Shown here one piece after another: positions 15,301 to 22,610 of a stretch of 25,157 nucleotides of DNA. The stretch comes from UBA1723 sp045642085. GTDB taxonomy: Bacteria > Bacteroidota > Bacteroidia > Bacteroidales > Paludibacteraceae. The translations under genes were made by a program, and so were the position numbers. The stretch lies in the NCBI GenBank assembly GCA_045642085.1, contig JAZUIF010000025.1, positions 1 through 25,157 of the forward strand. The letters run 5' to 3'. The notes beneath the pieces were generated by a model. It did no database searches. It was not told the origin of the DNA and saw only the letters and a program-made list of their open reading frames with translations. Numbering within the stretch: position 1 is the stretch's first letter; each line of letters starts with the position of its first letter.

Positions 15301-15673
15301 TTCCATTTGATAGAGTCTGTGCAAAAGTATCTTTGTCGAGATAATAGTTGTCGAGATAATACTCAGTAAATAGTAGGGCAAGATATTGGAAATATTTCCA
15401 GGTAATTTTGCCTCGATTAGCACTTATCCTTTGTGTATGTCTACGTATATTTTCGTCGTAATAACGAAGTTTTGCAGCACTGATGTCACAATTATTTATA
15501 AAATGATCTATAAACTTTGTGTTACCGGTAGCTGGATTCTCACCTTCCTCATCTTGTTTATTTAACAGTTGAGAAAGCAACTTAAAATCCGAAATGCCAA
15601 ACGCTTTAAGACAATACTTATAAAGTACAAGTATATCATCAAACCGTCGGGATGTATTTGCTTTTTTTGCCAT
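12392..15673 (-). CDS. Type III Res-like restriction subunit (SF2 helicase plus PD-(D/E)XK nuclease)
   Basis: A 1093-residue protein. Walker A ATGSGKT at 154-160, Walker B DEGH at 262-265, YSATF near 290, and motif VI QMFGRGVRLKGY form an SF2 helicase core of the type III Res family. Near the C-terminus, FYPDYILWI (Asp990) followed by ISFIDPKG (Asp1007, Lys1009) fits a PD-x(n)-D-x-K nuclease site. It probably translocates and cuts DNA in partnership with the methyltransferase encoded 3 nt upstream. The D-P-K variant in place of the usual E-x-K is worth noting. Last gene of a three-gene operon, ending at the terminator 12339-12383. Confidence 0.88.
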   Translation of the reverse strand: MAKKANTSRRFDDILVLYKYCLKAFGISDFKLLSQLLNKQDEEGENPATGNTKFIDHFINNCDISAAKLRYYDENIRRHTQRISANRGKITWKYFQYLALLFTEYYLDNYYLDKDTFAQTLSNGITETDRNLFGQGGMGNFDPTKMNKLAYMCATGSGKTLIMHVNILQYLHYMKAAKLRDSRIGINKIIVLTPNEGMSNQHLDELKLSGLSARIFQKEGGLNFGSHKDEIFIIDINKLKDEGKVKTIAIDSFERNNLLLVDEGHRGLSGDVWYEARKRMGADGFTFEYSATFKQALDVNSNKAEDKALVEEYGKSIIIDYSYKYFYNDGYGKDYRIFNLSNSNQIETHRQLYLTGCMLNFYQQRKCFEVYRTQIKPFNIENPLLVFVGNRVTTPVKSSGLNAAEKDLLTDVEEVITFIDGFVKNKQQTIDDIERVITNNTGLMDPNGQEIFLHDFTALDEIFQGKLHQMASVLYDDILEFVFNTKTTVSSPRLHLENIKSHNEIAMRIGDDGDYFGVINIGDTSNLLKNLELKNTGDAMPIVINHNAFLTESLFDDIKKTTSKINLLIGSRKFTEGWSCWRVSTIGLINFAKGEGSQAIQMFGRGVRLKGYQFKLKRSRELDSSLNAPKVKHINKLETLTIFGVKANYMEDFRKFLEDEQEVNPEHEYVDVKFKSLSRFKQAEQYKLQVIRIASDKNFKKQAKRLLLDKPTDPKFVSYLNVNPVIIDCLSKVQSIDVTFSMKITAITTPVQMPKDIIDLLDYQRMYEDLEMYKNEKSFFNLSIDKFKLKDILLDTRWYSYYIPSSQLTVKSMADRENMTDLAIMALKSYIDKFVKFEKSKWEDKYLRYEDLSDNDPNLDVDYTIGIERKLVSQSIGSAIVNDINTVIADLNNNGSLHSYNVSSQPKFISLFDYPKHLYAPLVSLAKGVKEIKVSPVSLNDDEKKFVDYLKDYTDKHNAELEKYNKKIFLLRNKSKVGMGFFEAGNFYPDYILWIDTPNTQYISFIDPKGLLHFTPKDAKIQFYKTIKILEQDLKNKQSPGSKEVVLNSFIMSSTPAGQLQQWWHMKQQDYEDLNVFTLDDPFCVEKMFNKIK

Positions 15674-15676
15674 AAC

Positions 15677-18600
15677 TTATACCTCCTCAAACATTCGTTT
15701 ATTAAATTCAATTTCCGTCATCACTACCTTCCACGTTTCATCATCTTTACGAAGGTTTTCAAGATTGTTATCTCCATTTACATAGATAATATCATACTCA
15801 CGATTCTGCGGATTGATACGATACTTCTCAAAATAAGCATCAAGGGCAGCATTGCTGTCTAATATATTTTCTGTGATGTTTCGCCAGATAATTAAGACAT
15901 TTTTCTTACTACCATCAACATCTAGTACAGTACCCTCGATCTGCCGGAATGTATAGTTTCCAGTCTTCGATATCTCAAGATCAACAGCACCTTCGTATTT
16001 TGGTTCATTTGCAGGTTTTGAATTAAAGCTACGAATTTCACCTTGATGCACTACAGTTAGTCCAATCAAATAATTGAATGTTTCACAAACGTCTACACGT
16101 TGTTGCTTACATTCATTATTCTCTGTAATTTTCATTTCATAGTCAAACGGAGTGGTGAATGCCTTTACGTTGAGCAATGAATCCTTAGCCTCAAGGTCGA
16201 GCATATAATTGATAAGGTATTCATCACCAAGAAGATTTGCAAATCCGACTTGCTCCTGTAATGATATGTTGCTTAGAGCGTCTTCATATGATTCAAGACG
16301 TAAGTACTTCATTATATGGCTGATACCGGTATTACGTGTTGTCGGTTTACCGTCAGACCAACCTAAAGAATAAGCAACTTTCTTTGCTCTAGGTTTAGAA
16401 ACTGTCGAAAAATAATTACCCATTTCTACAAGAATGTATTTTCTATTTCCCTGGTCGTAATTATTTAGCATTCTTATTGACTGGGCAGTTGTAGCAGACC
16501 CAGCAAAGAAATCAATTACAATTGAATCCTTTTGAGAAATAGCATAAATACAATCATAGACCGTATGTATTGATTTAGGGTACTCAAACATTTCTTTACT
16601 AAAACCCATAGAAGAAAGTACTTTTGTACCGTAATCTCCTGCATTATACAAAGAGTTATACCAGAGTGTCTTAAATTGATCAGAATATTTTGGCATTTTT
16701 ATCTGTTTAATACCACTTTTGCTGGTTTCTACCTTTAAGTAAGAATATATTTCGCCAATACTTTGAAAAGCGTACCTCCATTTACGTTGAATATTAGCAT
16801 CATCAATTGGCCATACAGCGATAACTGGAGTTTCCTCTGAAGCTTCTATAATAACCTTCTCTGTTAAATTGGGGGTATGGACGCTTATATTATTAGTAAT
16901 TTTTTCATTTGATGATGATGGATTTGCATCTTCAAGAAGCACATCCCCGTATCCTACAACTTCATCATTTTGAACATAGACAGGATAAAAACAATTAGCG
17001 GCATCCGAACGTTCTGATTCTGATCCCCAATTTCTAAACTGTGAATAATCCCATTCCGATTCGGGTCTAATTTTTTCATTAAGATTTTTCAGACAATGAG
17101 ATATGACAAATATTGCGTACTCATTATTATATGAAAAATGCTCACCTTGAGTACCTTTCTTATTATGTTCTATGGCGACAGATACAACATCTTCTTCTGA
17201 AAAAAGTTGTTTACATAAATCATACAACCAATTATGCTCATATTTATCAATGGCTATGGAATATGAACCTATATTAGTACGCAAAGTATTTGCAAGGGAA
17301 AGTCTATCATTCATGAGAGACAACCACGCAGAATGCTTATACGAATTTTTATACATTACTTCACTGGATGGCGAGTTATACGGAGGATCAATATAGATAG
17401 TATCAATTTTTTTTGAATACCTCTTTTGAAGTAAACTTAAAGCTTGATAATTATCCGAATTAATCATCAATCCCCCAGTATTCTCATCCAAGTCATCAAT
17501 GCTTGCAATAAGTTTATTCTTGAATTCATCAGAGAAATGCTTTGTGTCAACGATAAGATTCTTGTTCTGCTTAAGGAATGTGATGCTTGGTACTTCTGTA
17601 AACGGTTCCGTATGCTCAAGGTCAGTTACCAATTCATCAATAGCATACATATCAATCCATTCCTGTACCTGAGCTTTGTTATTGCGAATCTCATCATAGA
17701 ATTTTTCGTCAATGCGGTCAAGAGTGATGCACCAGTTTGTTTCCACCACGAACTTCTTCTTAAGCCAAAGCTTCTTCTGGAAATTTTCTATTTGAGCTAA
17801 GAAATCAATGATTGTCTTACCCACTCGCTTAATGGCACGCACCTTTGCAAGGTATGTATTGACAGATTTCTCATTATCTGTATCAATATCATCTAGATGC
17901 ATTACCTCGTTCTTAATAAAGAAATCAAGTTCACGAGTAAGGAATCCTCCCAAGTCTTTGTGGATGAAATAGTCAAAAGTATTCTTTGCCACATAGCCTT
18001 TCAAATGCTTTTGAATAAGAGTTATTTGATCGTTTTTCTTAGCTGTACGATTAATAATACGAAGAAGAGCCCTCATCAACTGAGTGTCTCCTTGTTTAGC
18101 TAGATAATCACGAATAGCATTGAAATTGATCTCATCATACTTAGCCTTACTATCTTGAGGCACATCGAATACAAAACGGATTATTAATTCACTGTCAACT
18201 ACATTGCCGTCTTTGTCGGTAATCTCGTTCTGCTCAAAGGTTTTGATGCCAGGATAGTTTTCTTCATCCTCAGTGAAGATCATAAATTTACGCTTCTTAT
18301 CATCAGCCTCCTTGTTGTTGTTTTGCTCAGTTGTAGCATCTACTAAGCGAAAATGTACAGTATATCCATCTGCTTTGAAAGAATAATCCTTGAAATTTTC
18401 AGAGGTCTTGATATAATATTGGTCTTGATTTGCCCAATATAGTTTCACTTCCTCACCTTCATAAGGAATAGCATACTTTCCATCCTTATAGCGACGCTTT
18501 GATATGAAATCACCCTCATCATAGTAACTATTGAAGAAAGTGTAAAGCGCAGAATAAACATCATTCTCAAGAGCAGCAATATCAGTTCCTTGCTGCAATT

Positions 18601-18883
18601 GAGTCTTGAGATTATTGTATTCAGGATTATTCTCTGGAGAAGCATTAAAGGCTGCGGCTTGTTGTTCTATTGTCGCCATCTTTTGTCTAATCGCCTCTTT
18701 GTCTCCCGTAGCAAATGGTTCAAGTATGTCTGTTATCTGCTGAGGTAATTCATTCTTAAAGAAATCCTCAATCTCCTTTTTACGGATATTGAGAATACGG
18801 TAGATACCAAAGTCTAAATCTGACTTATCTATTTCAAAGATCTGATGAAGCAGATCAATAAAACGTTGTTGACGTTCATTCAT
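15677..18883 (-). CDS. Large type III-like N6-adenine DNA methyltransferase (Mod)
   Basis: 1068 residues from ATG 18883; a TTG at 18892 would add three. Motif IV DPPY at 499-502 precedes the SAM-binding motif I DFFAGSATT at 791-799, the beta-class order of type III Mod enzymes, and the AWLSLMNDRL segment after DPPY fits that family. Type III Mod subunits are usually about 600-700 residues. Here about 490 residues precede the catalytic region (helical, charged, no motif I recognise), and the interval between the two motifs (about 290 residues) should hold target recognition. The large size also recalls DISARM DrmMI-type enzymes. It begins 24 nt after the SNF2 gene and ends 3 nt before the Res gene. 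Confidence 0.9.
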   Translation of the reverse strand: MNERQQRFIDLLHQIFEIDKSDLDFGIYRILNIRKKEIEDFFKNELPQQITDILEPFATGDKEAIRQKMATIEQQAAAFNASPENNPEYNNLKTQLQQGTDIAALENDVYSALYTFFNSYYDEGDFISKRRYKDGKYAIPYEGEEVKLYWANQDQYYIKTSENFKDYSFKADGYTVHFRLVDATTEQNNNKEADDKKRKFMIFTEDEENYPGIKTFEQNEITDKDGNVVDSELIIRFVFDVPQDSKAKYDEINFNAIRDYLAKQGDTQLMRALLRIINRTAKKNDQITLIQKHLKGYVAKNTFDYFIHKDLGGFLTRELDFFIKNEVMHLDDIDTDNEKSVNTYLAKVRAIKRVGKTIIDFLAQIENFQKKLWLKKKFVVETNWCITLDRIDEKFYDEIRNNKAQVQEWIDMYAIDELVTDLEHTEPFTEVPSITFLKQNKNLIVDTKHFSDEFKNKLIASIDDLDENTGGLMINSDNYQALSLLQKRYSKKIDTIYIDPPYNSPSSEVMYKNSYKHSAWLSLMNDRLSLANTLRTNIGSYSIAIDKYEHNWLYDLCKQLFSEEDVVSVAIEHNKKGTQGEHFSYNNEYAIFVISHCLKNLNEKIRPESEWDYSQFRNWGSESERSDAANCFYPVYVQNDEVVGYGDVLLEDANPSSSNEKITNNISVHTPNLTEKVIIEASEETPVIAVWPIDDANIQRKWRYAFQSIGEIYSYLKVETSKSGIKQIKMPKYSDQFKTLWYNSLYNAGDYGTKVLSSMGFSKEMFEYPKSIHTVYDCIYAISQKDSIVIDFFAGSATTAQSIRMLNNYDQGNRKYILVEMGNYFSTVSKPRAKKVAYSLGWSDGKPTTRNTGISHIMKYLRLESYEDALSNISLQEQVGFANLLGDEYLINYMLDLEAKDSLLNVKAFTTPFDYEMKITENNECKQQRVDVCETFNYLIGLTVVHQGEIRSFNSKPANEPKYEGAVDLEISKTGNYTFRQIEGTVLDVDGSKKNVLIIWRNITENILDSNAALDAYFEKYRINPQNREYDIIYVNGDNNLENLRKDDETWKVVMTEIEFNKRMFEEV

Positions 18884-18907
18884 AAATATCAAGATTTTAA
18901 ATTATTT

Positions 18908-21745
18908 TTAGTCATTTGTTTTGAATCTGATGACAAATACTTTTGCAGAATCAGCTTGAGAAATTATTCGCTTCTGTAATTCTTCAATCATAGAACGACG
19001 AAGTTTATTAATTTCATCTTCTTTATCATACAATTCATCACGAAGTCTACGTTTTTTGCGATTTAACTCATCAACATGTTGCTGAGCCTCTAATTTTTCC
19101 TGAACACTTTCTGCATGCAACGCATCTCTTTCTGCTTGTAGTATAGAATTCTTTATTGAAGTAAGATCATTCTCTATTCCATTGAGCATATCATGTTCCC
19201 AATTGAAAATTCTCTTCTCTTCTTGTTCAAAAAAACCACGATTTCTATCATCAATTGCTTTCAACTTAGCTGCACTTCGTCTTTCACTATTTTGTTGCAA
19301 TATGTCCAAAACTGAGGATGGTATATTTTCACCAATACCTTCTTTGCCTCCATTAAGAAAAAGTTTTTCACAATCATCTTGAGAAAGAGCTTTGCCACTA
19401 TCTGTAATTGCGGAGAAAAGCATGTATTGTTCTTCTTCCACAGACGAAACTTTAAGTTGGGCCATTATAAGATAGCCTTTCTGTCCTTGAAGATAATCAG
19501 GCAAATTAGCATTCATCTGCATTGCATCCTCCAAAAATTGAATTTCAGCGCCATCCTCTGTTTCAAGAGACAATGCAGTATTAAGTACATGTTGGGCAAG
19601 TGTGCTTGACAAACGATAAGGAATACCATCTGTATCTGTAGAATTAAGCATACAATAAGTACCTTTATTGCATCCTGCTACAGGAATATTTAGATGGAAT
19701 GTGTGCTTATCATCATCAAAGACAGCTTCGGCAGATAGTATATATTTTGTTAATTCCCAGAATATATGCTGATAACGATTAAGAAAAGCACCAGTTGAAT
19801 CTTTTGTTGTACGTAGATGCTCTTGAACATTTATATCAAAATGCTCCATTACTTGTTCTCGCACACTTTCCATACGAATATCAATTTCTTCCTGCATATC
19901 TAATTGAAGTTGCTCGAAAGCTGCATCTATTTCTTCCTTTGTACGACACTGTTGATATATCTGCAGAATGCGAGATTCAAAATCCACATTGTCTGCTTGT
20001 CCTAGTACATCATCACTGGCACCAAACACATCGTCAAACAACCTGAATTTGTGGCTAAGAAGGTCGAATACTCTTACATCTGCATAGTTGCGAATATTGA
20101 TGAAATTAACAACTACGACATCGTATTTTTGACCATATCGATGGCATCTTCCTATACGTTGCTCTATTCGCTGAGGATTCCATGGCAGATCATAATTAAT
20201 TACCAAAGAGCAAAACTGAAGATTCAAACCCTCTGACGCCGCCTCTGTTGCAATCATAATCTCCGCCTTATTTTCAAAATAATCCACAATTGCAGCTCGA
20301 CGATCAGCGGCCTTGATTCCACTTACTTTATCGGGATGTGATTCACACCATTCTGTATATATGGCATTTGTCTGCGGTTCACTGGCCTTGCCATTGAAAA
20401 GTACAATCTTACCTTTGTACCCGTTTGATTCAAGATGTTCAAACAGAAAAGACTGCGTTTTTGTTGATTCTGTAAAAATTAGTGCTTTTTTTTGAGCTCC
20501 AGATTCCGATTGTATCTTAAAACTCTCTTTCAAAGCAGCAAGTAAAGAATCTGCCTTTGACTCTTTTTTTATTTCACTTGCCTTCTCAATGAAAGAATTT
20601 AGCAAACTTATTTCTTCTTTAAGTTTGTTTACATCAATTCCCCCTTCTACTGATGTTGAGTCTTCTATAAATTCGTTTTCTTCCTCTATATCTGAAATCA
20701 AATCCATTTCTCCATCAAGAATGTCATCAACATCAAACTGTTCAATCTGTTCTTTTTGAAGCATTCTTTCAAGACGTTGACGAATATTTGTCAATGTTGA
20801 TATAAGAGCAAATATAGATGACGCCAATATCTTTCGAATGATCATCGTTGTCAATTTACGTTGACCAGATGGGATACTATATATGTCTTCTCTACGAAGA
20901 AATTCCGAAATAGTTTCATAAAATTCATATTCCTCATCTGTACTATTGAATTCCTGAGTAAAAGGCAAACGATTAGTATAGTTAATGTATTCCCTAACTT
21001 CGTTTCGAAGAGTTCTTGTGAATAAAGGTTTTATTCTTTCTCTTAATTCTTCTAAATTCTGACCATTTCCATATTCAACACGGAATGTCTTTTCGCTTCC
21101 AAAAAAATTCGAATCTATAACAGAAGTCAGACCATAGAGTTCCATTAAAGAATTCTGGAACGGCGTCGCTGTAAGAAGCAATTTTTTTGTTCCAACTAAA
21201 GCATCACGGACATCCGCAGCTGTTCGAGCTGATTTCCTATATACATTTTTTAGTTTATGAGCTTCGTCAATAATTGCGAGATCAAAACCATGAACAAGAA
21301 TTTCAGATTTTTTCTTTGCTACAAAATTATAAGAACAAATAACAACACGTTTATTAGAAAATGGATTTTTCCCTTCTCTTTGATATGTAGTAAATGTTTT
21401 GGTATCAATTATATCACTTGTTATACCAAATTTTTCTGCTAGTTCAAAGCCCCATTGCTTTCTTAATGACGCAGGACAAACTATAATAATTTTACGTTTT
21501 CCGGTAGACCACAACTGGCATAAAACAAGACCAGCTTCAATTGTCTTTCCCAAACCAACCTCGTCAGCAAGCACAACGCCTTTGCTCAATGGTGATTTGA
21601 ATGCAAATAAAGCAGCATCAATTTGATGTGGATTGATATCAACGGTCGAAGATAATAGTGATTGAGACAAACTATCAATGTCACCATTAGCACTATGTTG
21701 CGTTAATAAATTCGCATAATATTTTGCGTGGTATCTTGTTATCAT
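18908..21745 (-). CDS. SNF2/RapA-like ATPase with C-terminal coiled coil
   Basis: A 945-residue SF2 ATPase of the SNF2 type, first gene of the operon. DEVGLGKT (61-68), IIDEAHKLKN (DEAH 160-163), LTATPFQNS (191-199), then the second RecA lobe with ATEAASEGLNLQ, INYDLPWNPQRIEQRIGRCHR and YGQK. After residue about 800 the chain becomes a long charged coiled coil (LNRKKRRLRDEL, KEDEINKLRRSMIEEL). Such proteins translocate on DNA or displace bound protein; coiled-coil SNF2 ATPases accompany methyltransferases in defence islands (for example DrmD in DISARM). An accessory motor for the downstream Mod/Res pair is the likely role, by inference. Confidence 0.88.
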   Translation of the reverse strand: MITRYHAKYYANLLTQHSANGDIDSLSQSLLSSTVDINPHQIDAALFAFKSPLSKGVVLADEVGLGKTIEAGLVLCQLWSTGKRKIIIVCPASLRKQWGFELAEKFGITSDIIDTKTFTTYQREGKNPFSNKRVVICSYNFVAKKKSEILVHGFDLAIIDEAHKLKNVYRKSARTAADVRDALVGTKKLLLTATPFQNSLMELYGLTSVIDSNFFGSEKTFRVEYGNGQNLEELRERIKPLFTRTLRNEVREYINYTNRLPFTQEFNSTDEEYEFYETISEFLRREDIYSIPSGQRKLTTMIIRKILASSIFALISTLTNIRQRLERMLQKEQIEQFDVDDILDGEMDLISDIEEENEFIEDSTSVEGGIDVNKLKEEISLLNSFIEKASEIKKESKADSLLAALKESFKIQSESGAQKKALIFTESTKTQSFLFEHLESNGYKGKIVLFNGKASEPQTNAIYTEWCESHPDKVSGIKAADRRAAIVDYFENKAEIMIATEAASEGLNLQFCSLVINYDLPWNPQRIEQRIGRCHRYGQKYDVVVVNFINIRNYADVRVFDLLSHKFRLFDDVFGASDDVLGQADNVDFESRILQIYQQCRTKEEIDAAFEQLQLDMQEEIDIRMESVREQVMEHFDINVQEHLRTTKDSTGAFLNRYQHIFWELTKYILSAEAVFDDDKHTFHLNIPVAGCNKGTYCMLNSTDTDGIPYRLSSTLAQHVLNTALSLETEDGAEIQFLEDAMQMNANLPDYLQGQKGYLIMAQLKVSSVEEEQYMLFSAITDSGKALSQDDCEKLFLNGGKEGIGENIPSSVLDILQQNSERRSAAKLKAIDDRNRGFFEQEEKRIFNWEHDMLNGIENDLTSIKNSILQAERDALHAESVQEKLEAQQHVDELNRKKRRLRDELYDKEDEINKLRRSMIEELQKRIISQADSAKVFVIRFKTND

Positions 21746-21840
21746 ATCTATTGATGACTTTAATTAAATCCTTTATCTTCAGATTTATTATCCTTTATTA
21801 AATCCATCCCGACCGACTCCCTTCATCAGGTTAAATTTAA

Positions 21841-21932
21841 AAACAAAAAAGCGTGGGAATCAACTTTTCTTCTCTACGATTGTGAGGCCTTCGCATTGCC
21901 TGTCTCCAGAAGAATATAAGTTGAGCCCACGC
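21841..21932 (-). terminator. Strong terminator hairpin with long structured loop
   Basis: GCGTGGG and TCAACTT (21851-21857, 21860-21866) pair with AAGTTGA and CCCACGC (21918-21924, 21926-21932), 14 bp with a small internal loop. On the minus strand the stem is followed by six T, G and three T. The 51-nt loop contains the 3' partner of a second long helix (see ncRNA 21845-22128). It stands about 100 nt upstream of the SNF2 start codon on the same strand. Confidence 0.85.
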
Positions 21933-22128
21933 ATAAAGGTATATGATACCAACGAAGTGCGCTCCCACGAAGTGAGTACGCACAACATTGGCTGACAATA
22001 CCAAGCATGAGCATTTACTTTATCCTTGTTCCCTGGAGACGTAGAAAGTTGCGAAGTTTCACAATCCAGAACAAGCGTAAGTAAACGCTTTCAATATGTA
22101 TGTCACTTTAAGCGGAATAACGCAAAAA
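21845..22128 (-). ncRNA. Structured RNA of about 280 nt upstream of the SNF2-Mod-Res operon
   Basis: Bounded by an exact promoter (22135-22165) and an intrinsic terminator. Three helices in register join distant parts: 22059-22066 with 21878-21885 (8 bp), 22050-22056 with 21889-21895 (7 bp), 22033-22040 with 21902-21909 (8 bp). Local hairpins: 22073-22078/22085-22090, 21957-21961/21979-21983 and 21938-21942/21946-21950. The long-range helices cross the terminator stem, so the RNA forms a pseudoknot or switches between two folds. There is no long ORF. I do not recognise 6S, RNase P, SRP, tmRNA or a known riboswitch in it. It is either an independent ncRNA or a terminating leader of the operon. 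Confidence 0.65.
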
Positions 22129-22134
22129 GCGATG

Positions 22135-22165
22135 CAAAATTAGTCAATGAATGATTTGAATCAAA
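22135..22165 (-). promoter_or_regulatory. Consensus promoter of the structured RNA
   Basis: On the minus strand TTTG (22165-22162), 19 nt, TAATTTTG (22142-22135), an exact Bacteroidetes consensus. Predicted start near 22128. I find no comparable promoter between the RNA terminator and the SNF2 start codon, so operon transcription may depend on this promoter. Confidence 0.7.
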
Positions 22166-22292
22166 AATATTACAAGTGTTGTATGGCACCATTTTAAATA
22201 TTTTTCTCATCCCCCTCAAAAATCTCCTCATTCCCACCGTCTTTAACGGATATTGTTTTCAGTCCATTTCTTATTTTCTAAAAAAATTGCAA

Positions 22293-22398
22293 AAAATTCT
22301 TTCCATAAAACGAACTTTCCTAATTTTTGTCAAAAGTTCTTTCCATAAAACGAACTTTCCTAATTTTCACAAAAAGTTCTTTCCATAAAACGAACTTT
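22293..22398. repeat. Three 40-bp hairpin units
   Basis: Units start at 22293, 22333 and 22373, exactly 40 bp apart. Each has the stem AAAGTTC/GAACTTT (first unit AAAATTC) around the loop TTTCCATAAAAC, then about 14 nt of linker rich in T. The linkers are similar to each other, so this is a tandem hairpin repeat, not a CRISPR array. Two more units lie at 24313-24378. Confidence 0.9.
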
Positions 22399-22420
22399 TA
22401 CGTTGTTTTTTCGACACGCA

Positions 22421-22440
22421 AGACGTGGCACGCCACGTCT
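22421..22440. repeat. Palindromic REP-like element
   Basis: AGACGTGGC-AC-GCCACGTCT, nearly perfect palindrome followed by CTACGG. The family of (G)AGACGTNGCATGCNACGTCT(C) palindromes is a common extragenic repeat in Bacteroidetes. A second copy is at 22511-22530. Confidence 0.85.
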
Positions 22441-22510
22441 CTACGGATGGGTTCGGTAATTTTACGAATCATTTCCGGTAATTTCCGTTGATCAATATTC
22501 CTTGTTTGGT

Positions 22511-22530
22511 AGACGTGGCATGCCACGTCT
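22511..22530. repeat. Palindromic REP-like element, second copy
   Basis: AGACGTGGCATGCCACGTCT, a perfect 20-bp palindrome 70 bp after the first, lying 80 bp upstream of the AAA-ATPase gene. Confidence 0.85.
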
Positions 22531-22584
22531 CACCAGTAAATCATTAAAAATCTAAATAACATTCTAATTCTGCAATTAAAACAT

Positions 22585-22592
22585 TATTTTTG
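22585..22592 (+). promoter_or_regulatory. -7 box of the AAA-ATPase gene
   Basis: TATTTTTG ends 18 nt before the ATG at 22611 and fits TAnnTTTG; no clear TTTG element lies 19-21 nt upstream, so the promoter would be weak or helped. Confidence 0.45.
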
Positions 22593-22610
22593 CAGAAAAT
22601 AGATTGAACT

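Larger units (their letters stand above)
22206..22446. repeat. Left copy of a 200-240-bp imperfect direct repeat flanking the AAA-ATPase gene
   Basis: It begins CTCATCCCCCTC and includes CACCGTCTTTAACGGA, a block of 40-bp hairpin units and a GACGT palindrome followed by CTCTACGG. The same order of elements occurs at 24224-24426 after the gene. The left copy is 38 bp longer because it has three hairpin units instead of two. Confidence 0.85.

Noticed and set aside
12392..21745. DISARM system
   Set aside because: The SNF2 plus large methyltransferase pair is suggestive, but drmA, drmB and drmC are not in the window, and a type III Res-like nuclease follows instead.
21845..22128. Cobalamin riboswitch, tmRNA, RNase P, SRP or 6S RNA
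   Set aside because: GGAGACAGGC loosely recalls a B12 box and the long irregular hairpin recalls 6S, but the other conserved elements of each family are missing and the helix topology (crossing the terminator) does not fit 6S.
22176..22388. 70-codon plus-strand ORF
   Set aside because: It reads through the tandem hairpin repeats, giving repeated SF/FP phrases; not a gene.
22293..22398. CRISPR-like array
   Set aside because: Regular 40-bp period, but the repeat is an internal hairpin and the 14-nt linkers are nearly the same; no cas genes nearby.
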